A stretch of 64,000 nt of DNA from assembly GCA_049177215.1 (NCBI GenBank), contig CP185379.1, positions 2,666,001-2,730,000 of the forward strand. Direction: 5' to 3'. Position 1 is the first letter of the stretch; every line of letters begins with the position of its first letter. The position numbers were made by a program, and so were the translations under genes. Origin of the DNA: Pollutiaquabacter aromativorans (GTDB taxonomy: Bacteria; Bacteroidota; Bacteroidia; AKYH767-A; 2013-40CM-41-45). Of the stretch, positions 25,816-35,100 are shown piece by piece. Below the pieces are notes generated by a model that was not told where the DNA came from, did no database searches, and was given only the letters and a program-made list of their open reading frames with translations.

Positions 25816-27756
25816 ATGCGCTGCATCATCCTCTGTTACTTGTTGATTCTCGCTCTGCCTTTGTCCGGACAAGTGGCGGACTGGCGGATCGGGTTTGAGT
25901 ATAACGAGACTGATCCGGGACTTTTCGGGATCACCGAGCAGACGCACGATTCCCTGCTGAGCCGGCTCGGCAAGGTGACCCGCAGCCAGGCGGTACGCGG
26001 GGTGGTGAACATCAACTCAATCGGTGGCGGCTGGGAAGGGATGCAGTCGGGGCCGACGGCTACGATCAATTTCAACTCGACGGACAACTGGGTACGGCGC
26101 TTGCAGCGGAACGGCTTCGGACTGGTCTGGAACCTGGAACCCAACGCGCGCTGGTCGTTCGCGCAGAATCCGGATTGTATCACCCCTCCCCTCTTCCAGA
26201 TCACCGAATGCGCGCCCGACTCCCTGCACTGGCAGCACTGGTACGACTATGTACACGCCATCGTGGAACGCTACGACGGCGACGGTACCGCCGACATGCC
26301 CGGACTGGTACTGCCGGTGCGGTATTACGTGATGGAACAGGAAGCCTACTTCGGCGGGGCGGCCAACGGGATCGCCGGCGACAGCGGCGAGGTGCGGGGT
26401 TACGGCTATTGGGAAGACAACGTACACAACCTGTTGCGCCTGCACGAAGTGGCCTACCAGGCCCTGCAGGACGCCGATCCGTCGGGCAATACCAAACTCA
26501 TCGGCAGCGGCGGATTGCTCTTCGATCTCTACGGCGATTTTCCCGATTACCCCGATCCCGATGGTCCGGTCGTACAGGCGCGGCTGGCCGGTAACAACCT
26601 GATGAGCGCGGACTACCGCCACGGCTGGGACAGTCTGAAGACCCTGCTGCGCGGACTGGCGGTCGATACTCCGCTCAGGCGTTGCGACTACATCGGCTGG
26701 CATCCGCACCTGGGGTGGAAGTCCACCGATCAGTGCCTGCGCCTCATCCGACAGGAAGCGCCGGGTAAACCGGTCTTCATCGACGATATGTGGTCGGCGA
26801 TGCTGACCACGACCTTGCCGAATGGCGGCTTCACCCAGTTCATCGGCGGCGATTCGCTGGAACGCGATTTCCCGAACGCGACGGTCGGCAGTTATGCTGC
26901 GCTGATCAACGGACTCGATGCCGGCGACAGTACGGTGATCGACTGGTACAACGCCCACACCGCGCGCGAGATCGTGAAGTGTTTCAGTCTGTGTTTCGGA
27001 GAAGGAGTGGAACGCGCTTCCTGTTCCATGGCGAACGACGCGAATCCGAACCATACCCTGCTTTGGCCCTTCACCGGACCGTATCGTTACACGGGATTGC
27101 ACGCCAGCGCGCCCTACGGTTTCACAGCCAAGCCTGCCGCGTACGCTTTGCAGCTTCTCTGCGACCAGTTGCACGATTTTACGAGCGCGAGTCCTCTTGT
27201 GGTGAGCGCCAATCCTTACACCCGCGCTTATCGCTTCGAGCGGCAGCGCGGCACAGCCTGTGTGGTGGCCTGGAGCGAATCGGCGCAGAACCCGGCCGAT
27301 CCGCACCTGCCGAACGGGGAATCGGTCAGCATCGGCTTTGCCACGGATTCGATCATCCTGCACCATCCGGTCGTGACAGCCGGCACGACCGTACACGACA
27401 GCACGGTGATGGGTCTCGCAGCGAGGACCTGGAACGGGACCCTGGGTTTTGAGCCGGTGCTACTCGAAGAAATTGGTGGCAGCACCGGTATCGGGGAACT
27501 CACGCAGCCACGCTTGTTACTCGCGCCGAATCCTGCGCGGGATGCCGTACGCGTCAGCAGCTCGAACAATGCCATGATCCGCACCATAACCTTATCGGGA
27601 GCCGATGGTCGCGCGATCAGCTTACCCGCCGGCATCAGCGGGGAGGGAAACGGCTTGCTGCTGCCCTTAGGTGGAATACCGGACGGCATCTACCTCCTCC
27701 GCGCGATACAACAAAACGGCGAAACGATTCAGCGCCGACTGGTCATTCTTCATTGA
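25816..27756 (+). CDS. T9SS-secreted protein, TIM-barrel glycosidase-like
   Basis: A 646-residue protein with a signal peptide (MRCIILCYLLILALPLSGQ) and a C-terminal T9SS type A sorting domain (LLLAPNPARDAVRVSSS ... GIPDGIYLLRAI ... RRLVILH). The middle has the alternating strand-helix texture of a TIM barrel. FGLVWNLEPNARWS, HAIVERYDGDG, RYYVMEQEAYFGG, CDYIGWHPHLGW and KPVFIDDMWSA would be successive barrel strands, as in clan-A glycoside hydrolases. A Glu in VMEQEAYFG could be an acid/base, but the expected second Glu is not obvious (IDDMWS). It may therefore be a divergent or inactive member. I give no substrate. The start codon abuts a heptamer array. Confidence 0.7.
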   Translation: MRCIILCYLLILALPLSGQVADWRIGFEYNETDPGLFGITEQTHDSLLSRLGKVTRSQAVRGVVNINSIGGGWEGMQSGPTATINFNSTDNWVRRLQRNGFGLVWNLEPNARWSFAQNPDCITPPLFQITECAPDSLHWQHWYDYVHAIVERYDGDGTADMPGLVLPVRYYVMEQEAYFGGAANGIAGDSGEVRGYGYWEDNVHNLLRLHEVAYQALQDADPSGNTKLIGSGGLLFDLYGDFPDYPDPDGPVVQARLAGNNLMSADYRHGWDSLKTLLRGLAVDTPLRRCDYIGWHPHLGWKSTDQCLRLIRQEAPGKPVFIDDMWSAMLTTTLPNGGFTQFIGGDSLERDFPNATVGSYAALINGLDAGDSTVIDWYNAHTAREIVKCFSLCFGEGVERASCSMANDANPNHTLLWPFTGPYRYTGLHASAPYGFTAKPAAYALQLLCDQLHDFTSASPLVVSANPYTRAYRFERQRGTACVVAWSESAQNPADPHLPNGESVSIGFATDSIILHHPVVTAGTTVHDSTVMGLAARTWNGTLGFEPVLLEEIGGSTGIGELTQPRLLLAPNPARDAVRVSSSNNAMIRTITLSGADGRAISLPAGISGEGNGLLLPLGGIPDGIYLLRAIQQNGETIQRRLVILH

Positions 27757-27852
27757 GCGGTTTTTGCGTTCCCCGTATTTAGCGCGGGCTGGAATGCCAT
27801 TTTCGAGCAAATCATCGAATTTATCGGCGGGATGTTCGTGGTCGCGTCGTTT

Positions 27853-27868
27853 TGAAAATTAATTTTCA
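27853..27868. promoter_or_regulatory. AT-rich 16-bp perfect palindrome
   Basis: TGAAAATTAATTTTCA lies between the TIM-barrel gene and the first 517-residue paralogue, about 100 bp upstream of the latter. It could be an operator. No T tract marks it as a terminator. A one-mismatch -7 element (TAATTTAG, 27928-27935) lies downstream. Confidence 0.35.
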
Positions 27869-27969
27869 GGACGCCCTGATCAGTCAACCACTCCGAAATT
27901 CAATTAGTTATTCGCTCGAAGAATGCGTAATTTAGGTAGCGGATAACCGGTGCTTGCAATGTTATTACG

Positions 27970-29523
27970 ATGAAAGCCATTTTTCTTTTCACGCTGCTTG
28001 CACTGAACTACACATTAAGTACTGCGCAATACTGTAGTAATTATGGAGGAACTAGTTTTGATAATATCTTTTCTATAATAAACGACCCAAGGAATTCTAA
28101 TCTTGTTACCGTTGGAAATAGTCTCTCAACTGATGTCGACGTCATACCTGTCACTTATCCTTGGAATTTTGGCGAAGATGCCTGGTTGCTCGTTTTAGAT
28201 AGTTTCGGAACAATCCTTGCCTCCAGGTGTTATGGTGGTGATCAGAGAGAAGGATTTAATAAAATCATCACTACTGCTAACGGCGGCTATGCTTGTATTG
28301 GCTATTGTGAGGAAGACGGTTTTGATGTGAGCGGCACCCATGGCGCCTCCGATATGTGGCTGGTGCAACTCGACTCCAATCTCCAGATCCTCTGGCAACA
28401 TGCCTACGGCGGTACCATGTTGGAGAGCGGGTACGACCTGCTCCAACTCGACGATGGGGGTTTTATCCTGGCCGGTCAGTCTTTTCTGGCCAATGGCGAC
28501 ATCACGGCTGATTACGGCCTTGAGGATTTCTGGATCGTGTGCACGGATTCACTGGGTAACATCCGCTGGCAGTACTCCTTCGGTGGGCCCGGATACGATA
28601 AACCCTATTTTATTAAAAAATGGGGAAACCGTTTTGTCGCCGGAGGGTATATTCAAATTCAAGGGGCCGGCATCTCCGGCTATCATGCCGGCGATGAGGC
28701 CTGGTTATTAGTGGTGGACGAGAATGGAAATCCTATTTGGAACCGCTGTTATGGAGGCTCATCATCTGAATTTCTAGCTGATGGCCTTGTAATGTCTGAC
28801 GGCAATTTATTGATGGCGGGATACGGCGGCAGCAATGACGGCGATCTGAATTCCAATGCCGGCAGCATCGATGGCTGGCTCATGATCATCGATAGCACCG
28901 GGGCGGTGGTTCAAAGCAAATCCATCGGTGGTCCCTGGGGCGAATACTTCACGGCCATCACCCCGCTGGATAACGGAAACTATGCTTTGACCGGCATTAT
29001 CGGCTCCCAGCTTCCGGGCAGCAATCCCGTACACGGTTCCTTCGATACCTGGCTGGCCGTGGTGAACCCCAATCTTGATCTTGTTGCTACGATGTGTATT
29101 GGTGGCAGTGAAGATGATGATGGAATGGCCGTTGCCAGTGCGCCTGGCTCCGTAGTAGTTGCCGGGTACACCAGTTCTAATGATGGTGATTTGCCTGGTA
29201 ATTATGGAGAAGAAGACGGCCTAATTTACAAGATTAGCAATGGCCTGATCAACTCCGTCGCCTCCGTAGCGAATTCCATCGGTTTTGAGCAGGCCGGCAA
29301 CCGGCTGTCCTGGACCTTTGGATCTGCCGGTAACGGACAAGCCGTAACCGAACTGGTCGATCTGCAGGGGCGTGTGGCGGCGCGTAAGGCATGGAGCGTG
29401 TTCCCAAGCGGCAACCGCATCGAATGGCTGCTGCCCGATGGCCTGGCCTCCGGTATCTACCTGGCCCGTATCAGCCTGCAGGGCGAGACAAGGACTGATC
29501 GTGCCTGCGTGCGCGGGTACTAA
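27970..29523 (+). CDS. 517-residue T9SS surface protein, paralogue A1
   Basis: Signal peptide MKAIFLFTLLALNYTLSTAQ is followed by mature protein starting YCSNYGG. About seven repeats of 50-60 residues have the pattern D-x-W-L/I-V..D..G....W...YGG....D / G-G-(Y/F)-x-L-x-G...S-N-D-G-D. These are beta-propeller-type repeats like those in other Bacteroidota T9SS proteins. The C-terminal 80 residues are a sorting domain (SWTFGSAGNGQAVTELVDL ... GLASGIYLARISL). It is one of four equal-length paralogues in this island. Its central part (about 28470-28680) is closer to the B copies than to A2, which suggests gene conversion. Surface display is inferred; the ligand is unknown. Confidence 0.85.
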   Translation: MKAIFLFTLLALNYTLSTAQYCSNYGGTSFDNIFSIINDPRNSNLVTVGNSLSTDVDVIPVTYPWNFGEDAWLLVLDSFGTILASRCYGGDQREGFNKIITTANGGYACIGYCEEDGFDVSGTHGASDMWLVQLDSNLQILWQHAYGGTMLESGYDLLQLDDGGFILAGQSFLANGDITADYGLEDFWIVCTDSLGNIRWQYSFGGPGYDKPYFIKKWGNRFVAGGYIQIQGAGISGYHAGDEAWLLVVDENGNPIWNRCYGGSSSEFLADGLVMSDGNLLMAGYGGSNDGDLNSNAGSIDGWLMIIDSTGAVVQSKSIGGPWGEYFTAITPLDNGNYALTGIIGSQLPGSNPVHGSFDTWLAVVNPNLDLVATMCIGGSEDDDGMAVASAPGSVVVAGYTSSNDGDLPGNYGEEDGLIYKISNGLINSVASVANSIGFEQAGNRLSWTFGSAGNGQAVTELVDLQGRVAARKAWSVFPSGNRIEWLLPDGLASGIYLARISLQGETRTDRACVRGY

Positions 29524-29535
29524 TGAAAGTATCGA

Positions 29536-29766
29536 ATGATACAGGATCAGGACATATCCATCACCAACCCGGTCCACAATATGCTATCCGGGAAAACATC
29601 GATTGCCCCGGGATCCTATTCCATTTCAACCATCGATGGAAGGACAGTCCTTTCCGGGACAATAAACGGAACCGAAAATTTTGAGATCAATGTGGAGCGT
29701 TTGCTTCCGGGCATCTACATCCTGAATGTCAATTACCAGTACAAATGCAAGTTTGTAAAAATGTAG
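29536..29766 (+). pseudogene. Orphan T9SS sorting-domain fragment (copy 1)
   Basis: A 76-codon frame with no signal peptide. Its whole length from DQDISIT on matches the C-terminal sorting domain of the beta-helix protein at 37009-38154 (NPVHNMLSGKTSIAPGSYS ... GIYILNVNYQYKCKFVKM). It lies 12 bp after paralogue A1 and 7 bp before paralogue B1. It is best read as a leftover from tandem duplication of a 'tail plus paralogue' unit. Without a signal peptide it cannot be exported by itself. Confidence 0.85.
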
Positions 29767-29773
29767 TCATTGC

Positions 29774-31327
29774 ATGAAAAACATCGTCATCATAGCAGCC
29801 ATTGTCTTTCACGCCATCGGTGTTAGTGCCCAATACTGTCGTCATTACGGTGGTTCTAATTGGGATGAATTATTCTCTATAACAGTTGACCCTAACAATG
29901 GCAGATATGTTTCTGCAGGACTTACATATTCCCACGACCTTGATGTAGTTCCTGTTCTCTATCCGTGGAATTCAGGGTCAGATGCATGGATATTGGTGCT
30001 GGATAGCACGGGTACTATCCTTAATTCCAAGTGTTTTGGCGCAGATCAGACCGAGGGGTTCTACAAAGTAATTCCCACTGCCAACGGCGGGTATGCCTGT
30101 ATCGGCATTTGTGAGGAAGACGGTTTTGATGTAAGCGGCACCCATGGCGCCTCCGATATATGGCTGGTGCAACTCGACTCCAATTTCCAGATCCTCTGGC
30201 AACATGCCTACGGCGGTACCATGCTGGAGAGCGGATACGACCTGCTCCAACTCGACGATGGGGGTTTTATGCTGGCTGGTCAGTCCTTTCTGGCCAATGG
30301 CGACATCACGGCTGATTACGGCCTTGAGGATTTCTGGATCGTACGCACGGATTCACTGGGTAACATCCGCTGGCAGTACTCCTTCGGTGGTCCCGGAACC
30401 GACAAACCCTATTTCATCAAAAAATGGGGGAACCGTTTCGTCGCCGGAGGATATATTCCAATTCAAGGGGCCGGCATCTCCGGCTATCATGCCAGCCACG
30501 AGGCGTGGCTCTTAGTTGTAGATGAGAACGGAAATCCCCTTTGGAACCGCTGCTATGGAGGGTCATCCGGTGAGTACCTGCTCGATGGCCTGGTGTTGCA
30601 GGACGGCAACCTGCTATTGGTCGGATATAGCAGTAGCAATGACGGCGATCTGAATTCCAATGCCGGCAGCACCGATGGCTGGCTCATGATCATCGATAGC
30701 ACCGGGGCGGTGGTTCAAAGCAAATCCATCGGTGGTCCCTGGGGCGAATACTTCTCGGCCATCAGCCCGCTGGATAACGGAAACTATGCTTTGACCGGCC
30801 TTATCGGCTCCCAGCTTCCGGGCAGCAATCCCGTACACGGATCCTTCGATACCTGGCTGGCCGTGGTGAACCCCAATCTTGATCTTGTTGCTACGATGTG
30901 TATTGGTGGCAGTGAAGATGATGTTGGAATGGCCGTTGCCAGTACTCCCGGCTCGGTTATCATTGCAGGGATTAGCGAGTCGAATGATGGGGACTTACCC
31001 GGTAACTATGGAGACAAAGACGGGGTAGTTTCCGCTATTAGCAATGGCCTGATCAACTCCGTCGCCTCCGTTGGGAACTCCATCGGTTTTGAGCAGGCCG
31101 GCAGCCGGCTGTCCTGGACCTTTGGATCTGCCGGTAACGGACAAGCCGTAACCGAACTGGTCGACCTGCAGGGGCGTGTGGCGGCACGCAAGGCATGGAG
31201 CGTATTCCCCAGCAGTAACCGCATCGAATGGCTGCTGCCCGATGGCCTGGCCTCCGGTATCTACCTGGCCCGTATCAGCCTGCAGGGCGAGACACGGACC
31301 GATCGTGCCTGGGTGCGCGGGTACTGA
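29774..31327 (+). CDS. 517-residue T9SS surface protein, paralogue B1
   Basis: Signal peptide MKNIVIIAAIVFHAIGVSAQ, mature start YCRHYGG. The architecture and length match A1: propeller-type repeats, then the same sorting domain. The first 110 mature residues differ clearly from the A copies (DELFSITVDPNNGRYVSAG). From the GTHGASD segment on it is nearly identical at DNA level. The segment GGSEDDVGMAVAS is A-like, while B2 has SALDEGTAVTS at the same place, another conversion footprint. It could be co-transcribed with A1, since the gap holds only the orphan tail. Confidence 0.85.
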   Translation: MKNIVIIAAIVFHAIGVSAQYCRHYGGSNWDELFSITVDPNNGRYVSAGLTYSHDLDVVPVLYPWNSGSDAWILVLDSTGTILNSKCFGADQTEGFYKVIPTANGGYACIGICEEDGFDVSGTHGASDIWLVQLDSNFQILWQHAYGGTMLESGYDLLQLDDGGFMLAGQSFLANGDITADYGLEDFWIVRTDSLGNIRWQYSFGGPGTDKPYFIKKWGNRFVAGGYIPIQGAGISGYHASHEAWLLVVDENGNPLWNRCYGGSSGEYLLDGLVLQDGNLLLVGYSSSNDGDLNSNAGSTDGWLMIIDSTGAVVQSKSIGGPWGEYFSAISPLDNGNYALTGLIGSQLPGSNPVHGSFDTWLAVVNPNLDLVATMCIGGSEDDVGMAVASTPGSVIIAGISESNDGDLPGNYGDKDGVVSAISNGLINSVASVGNSIGFEQAGSRLSWTFGSAGNGQAVTELVDLQGRVAARKAWSVFPSSNRIEWLLPDGLASGIYLARISLQGETRTDRAWVRGY

Positions 31328-31372
31328 ACGCGCAACGAAGCCTTATCCGTACCGCATACCGCGCAGATCCCC

Positions 31373-31484
31373 TCACTCCACCAGCGTCTCGATCGGCCTG
31401 TAACCGTATTCCAGCCGGTTCTCCGCTCGCGTCCAACTGAATTCGAGGTAGTAGTTGTCGCCTCCGCAAAGCGAGCACATGCCG
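31373..31484 (-). pseudogene. Truncated 3' end of the metallophosphoesterase gene
   Basis: The last 37 codons (ending YRPIETLVE and a stop) of the gene at 41564-42433 are repeated here at the right edge of the duplicated block. Upstream of 31484 the similarity stops abruptly. It is a non-functional duplication remnant. 31485-31647 is AT-rich and holds nothing else I recognise. Confidence 0.92.
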
Positions 31485-31647
31485 GAGCTCAGAAAATATG
31501 ATTTTTTTCATGTTTTCCATTCCTCAGCGTTAATGTTAAAGTTCTTCATTTATTGATTTTAATTGGTAACTTTAAGCAGCTCATTCATGCGTTATTCATT
31601 AAATAAATAATGCACATTCAGTAGTACGATTGTAATCTTTTACCGAT

Positions 31648-32094
31648 ATGAAATTACACAAAGCATTCCTCCTGATTTTTCTATTTCTGCTTTGCAAGGT
31701 TGCAATTTCAGTTGGCCAGTCTTCAAGCGGAAAACAACCATTAGTGGCTATGCAGATCATTACCACACCCGTCAATGATACTTTATTAAATGGCCTCTAT
31801 ACTATAACGGATTCCACCATTTTCTCAGCGACGATGGTACTTGATCTTTCTGATACAACTGCGATCCAGAGCTTCATTGTAACATTGGGAACCACTTCCA
31901 ATTCCACTGAATTTCTCCATCAGGAATTCCTTTACGACGTCTATACATTACAACAACCATTTTCATACAGCCGGACCGGTTATTCTGTTCAATTGGGGTT
32001 GGGCACATTTGAAAATCTCATCTCGTATCAATCATCAGTCAGGATAAGAAGAACAGATGGAACCATAAGCGAAGAAGATCAATTTACCCGATAA
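31648..32094 (+). CDS. Small secreted protein of unknown function
   Basis: A 148-residue protein with a signal peptide (MKLHKAFLLIFLFLLCKVAISVGQ) and a beta-rich mature part with many Thr/Ser/Asp residues (TTPVNDTLLNGLYTITDSTI). There is no T9SS tail and no recognisable domain. Only 11 bp separate it from the large adhesin that follows, so the two are probably co-transcribed and may work together at the surface. Base composition is more AT-rich than the core genes, like the rest of this island. Confidence 0.75.
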   Translation: MKLHKAFLLIFLFLLCKVAISVGQSSSGKQPLVAMQIITTPVNDTLLNGLYTITDSTIFSATMVLDLSDTTAIQSFIVTLGTTSNSTEFLHQEFLYDVYTLQQPFSYSRTGYSVQLGLGTFENLISYQSSVRIRRTDGTISEEDQFTR

Positions 32095-32105
32095 ACTTTA
32101 AAGCC

Positions 32106-35100
32106 ATGAAACCATTTCCAGTATTTTTATTTCTTATCACCTCCATTCTTTCGATCAGCAACAGCATCGGCGCTAACTTAACATGGACCGGCAATAATTC
32201 TTCCAACTGGGGAGATTCAACCAATTGGAATCCGAGCGGAATACCAGGACAGAACGATACAGCCAACATCTATAGCGGCACATTCAATCCTCAACTCAAC
32301 TCCAATACCTCACTATACAGGCTGAATCTCTATTCCGGCACTATTGATTTGAATGGCTACCTGCTTACAATTAGCGCTAATGCCAACTACAGTGGAGGAC
32401 AGCTATCCAATGGCCAATTAAAGCACTATGGGACCGGAACAATTACGATTGCAGGAACAACCTTTAATGCAAAAGTACATATCACTGCCAATAGCATTTT
32501 GCTCAATGGCGCTACCTTCAATGATAGTCTGACCATTGTTAAAAAAGGAACATCGCCCGATAATTCCAAAGGTGGCAATTTCTTCAACTATCCGGTATCC
32601 TTAACCGATAGCGCTTCTGGAAATATAATCTTATCCGATTCATTACCGGACTCCTTTGGTTCAACATTGGAAATTGCGAACAGATCGAGCGGTAAAGTAT
32701 ATATCGCCCACCGGGGAGTCGGGAACGTATTTCAGGGTGATGTGACTTTCAACGGGTCTAAAATTTATTCCAACTATTACGGATCCGCCTCTTTTAACGG
32801 AAACATTTACCTGAATACGCCCGCCGGCGAAGTGTATTTTGGGGTTTCGACAGGCACTGCGAACCTTGCTTCCGGTAAATCAATCGCCATAATCGGAACA
32901 GGGATTTCCGCCGGGTCGCTCAGTATTAAGAATTTCTCCCAACTTGGTGCAAGTCCGGCTATCAGTCTGACGTTGACCGGAAGCGCCAAAGTCATCCTGG
33001 GAAGCGGAAACAGTTTTAATGCGCCCGTTAGCATTACCGCACCATCTGTACAACTTGAAAAAACCCGATTTCTCAATGTCGTCAATATCACGCACACGGG
33101 TGTGGCTAATGCAGTATCCAATGGCGGTTGTTATTTCGGCGGCAGGACCATTATTCAACACAATCCTTCTACCAGTTGTACCTTCTCGCTGGGCAATGCC
33201 TACGTTGACACGTTTTCAGCTCCAGCCGCCATTATAAACAATAGTGGACTCATCATAGTCGGTCAGGCTACCTTTTATGATAGTGTTTCATTTAAAAACA
33301 ACAACTCCCTCACCTCCTCTGATCGATACTATGTCAGCAATGCCGGTGATGTTATCTGTAAAGGCGTAACCACCATCGAGAGTACCACTTCCGGCTTCAA
33401 TATTGGAAACGGAACTGGTTACCTTAGAATTGATTCCACTGCTCAATTTGTTATATCCAACACCAGCACAGGCAATATCAAATTCAGGAATCTTTTACTC
33501 TCCGGGAACCTTAGCGCCAATATCTCATTACCAGGCTATCCATCAAAACTAATTTGCTCTACCGGCTTCGAAACGGAACGACCCTTTACTTTTTCAGGCC
33601 AGTCCATCCTGCTTAATGGTGGGAAATACAGGTCTCCCGTAAATATTGTCCGTTACGGTAGTTATTCAGACGTTTCAACAGGCGGGAATAATTTCTATGC
33701 TGAAACGACGATCACCGACTCCTCGAGTCACGCCAATACTTTTACATTATGCAACGCTAATGTAGATACGTTTTTTGCCAATGTCTCCTTTAGGCAAATA
33801 GGCGCCGGAGTACGCATTCTCCCGGCATATCAGTACACAACTGTTTTTCATAATAGTCTTTCATTTACCGGAACAGATACGCTTTTCATTGGAAATGGCA
33901 CCGGTCAGGCAATCCTGATGGGCGGAGACCCTACCGGTCAAATCGTGAATGCGTCAATAGGAAATAACCCCGGTCAGAAACCTGTTTCATTCCGTAAGTT
34001 GATAATCGGCAAATTGTCGGACCCGCAATTTCCTCCGGTGAATGTTAACATCACTTCACCCATTCTGATTAAAGACAGTCTGATATTTTCGACCGGAGTA
34101 CTAAAGAGCAGTTTGGCATCGGGAATCGTGATCAGCGATAACGCTAAAGCTATTGGCGGCAGTGACCTTTCCTTCGCGAACGCTTTCGTAACGAAACTTG
34201 GAAACGACCCATTCACCTACCCTTTGGGCGATATCGCCCTACCCCACGCCTATCATCCACTGAGTATATCCGCCCCTTCCGGTGTCGGATCAAACGTAAA
34301 AGCAGCCCTGACTGTAACAAATCCTACCGGTTCCTTTTTACCAGACTCATTAACCGAAAATGTCAATGAATGTTTTGGCTGGTATCTTGAAAGCAGTACC
34401 GATACCGCCGGTGTATCCATTACTTCCTATTGGAATAATGAACAATGTCGGGTTTATGCACCCGCCAAAATGCGTGTTAGTCAATGGAATGGCGCCTTCT
34501 GGGAGAGTAGGGGCGGATCTTCTTCCACCGGGGATAGCTTACTTGGGTCCATCACAACCGGAACATCCGTTAATCCGAATGGCTACTTCAGACTCTCCAA
34601 TCAAATTTGCTACAGCCTTCAATCACTCGAACTGGTTGATCACCCGACCTGTATCCAGGCTGAAGATGGAGCCATCGAGGTGAAACCCGACAATGGAGCG
34701 GCGCCATTTTCCATCCTTTGGTTGAATCCGAAAAACGATAACTTTCAAATCGAATCATTGGCTTCAGGAGTGTATCACTACACCTTTACAGACGCCCGAG
34801 GGTGCGCCTATAGTGATACCATCCAATTAGTCGCCCCGGCTTCTATTCAATTGGATTACTCCTCTACGAAATCAGACTGTGGCGATTCTTCAGGAGCCAT
34901 CCTGGGAACAGCAAGTGGCGGCACCGCACCCTTTGAATGGTCGTTAAGTAAAAAAACGGGGGAATTCGAAAGCCTGGTGATTTCCAATTCGGCTAATTCT
35001 TATGACCTTCCGGCAGGCATCTATCAGCTAAGTGTTTTCGACCTAAACGGCTGTATCGCTACCAGAGAAATTGCCTTAGCGGATACCGCAGGACCAACAA

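Larger units (their letters stand above)
28025..31484 (+). repeat. Segmental duplication, left copy (3,460 bp)
   Basis: This block is colinear with 38216-41675 at a constant offset of 10,191 bp. It covers the mature part of paralogue A1, an orphan sorting-domain fragment, paralogue B1, and the last 112 bp of a metallophosphoesterase gene. Identity begins at CGCAATACTG in the signal-peptide end and stops after GAGCACATGCCG. Confidence 0.93.

Noticed and set aside
26017..27396. 459-codon - strand open frame opposite the TIM-barrel gene
   Set aside because: Shadow frame. The + strand gene has a signal peptide and sorting domain, this one has neither.
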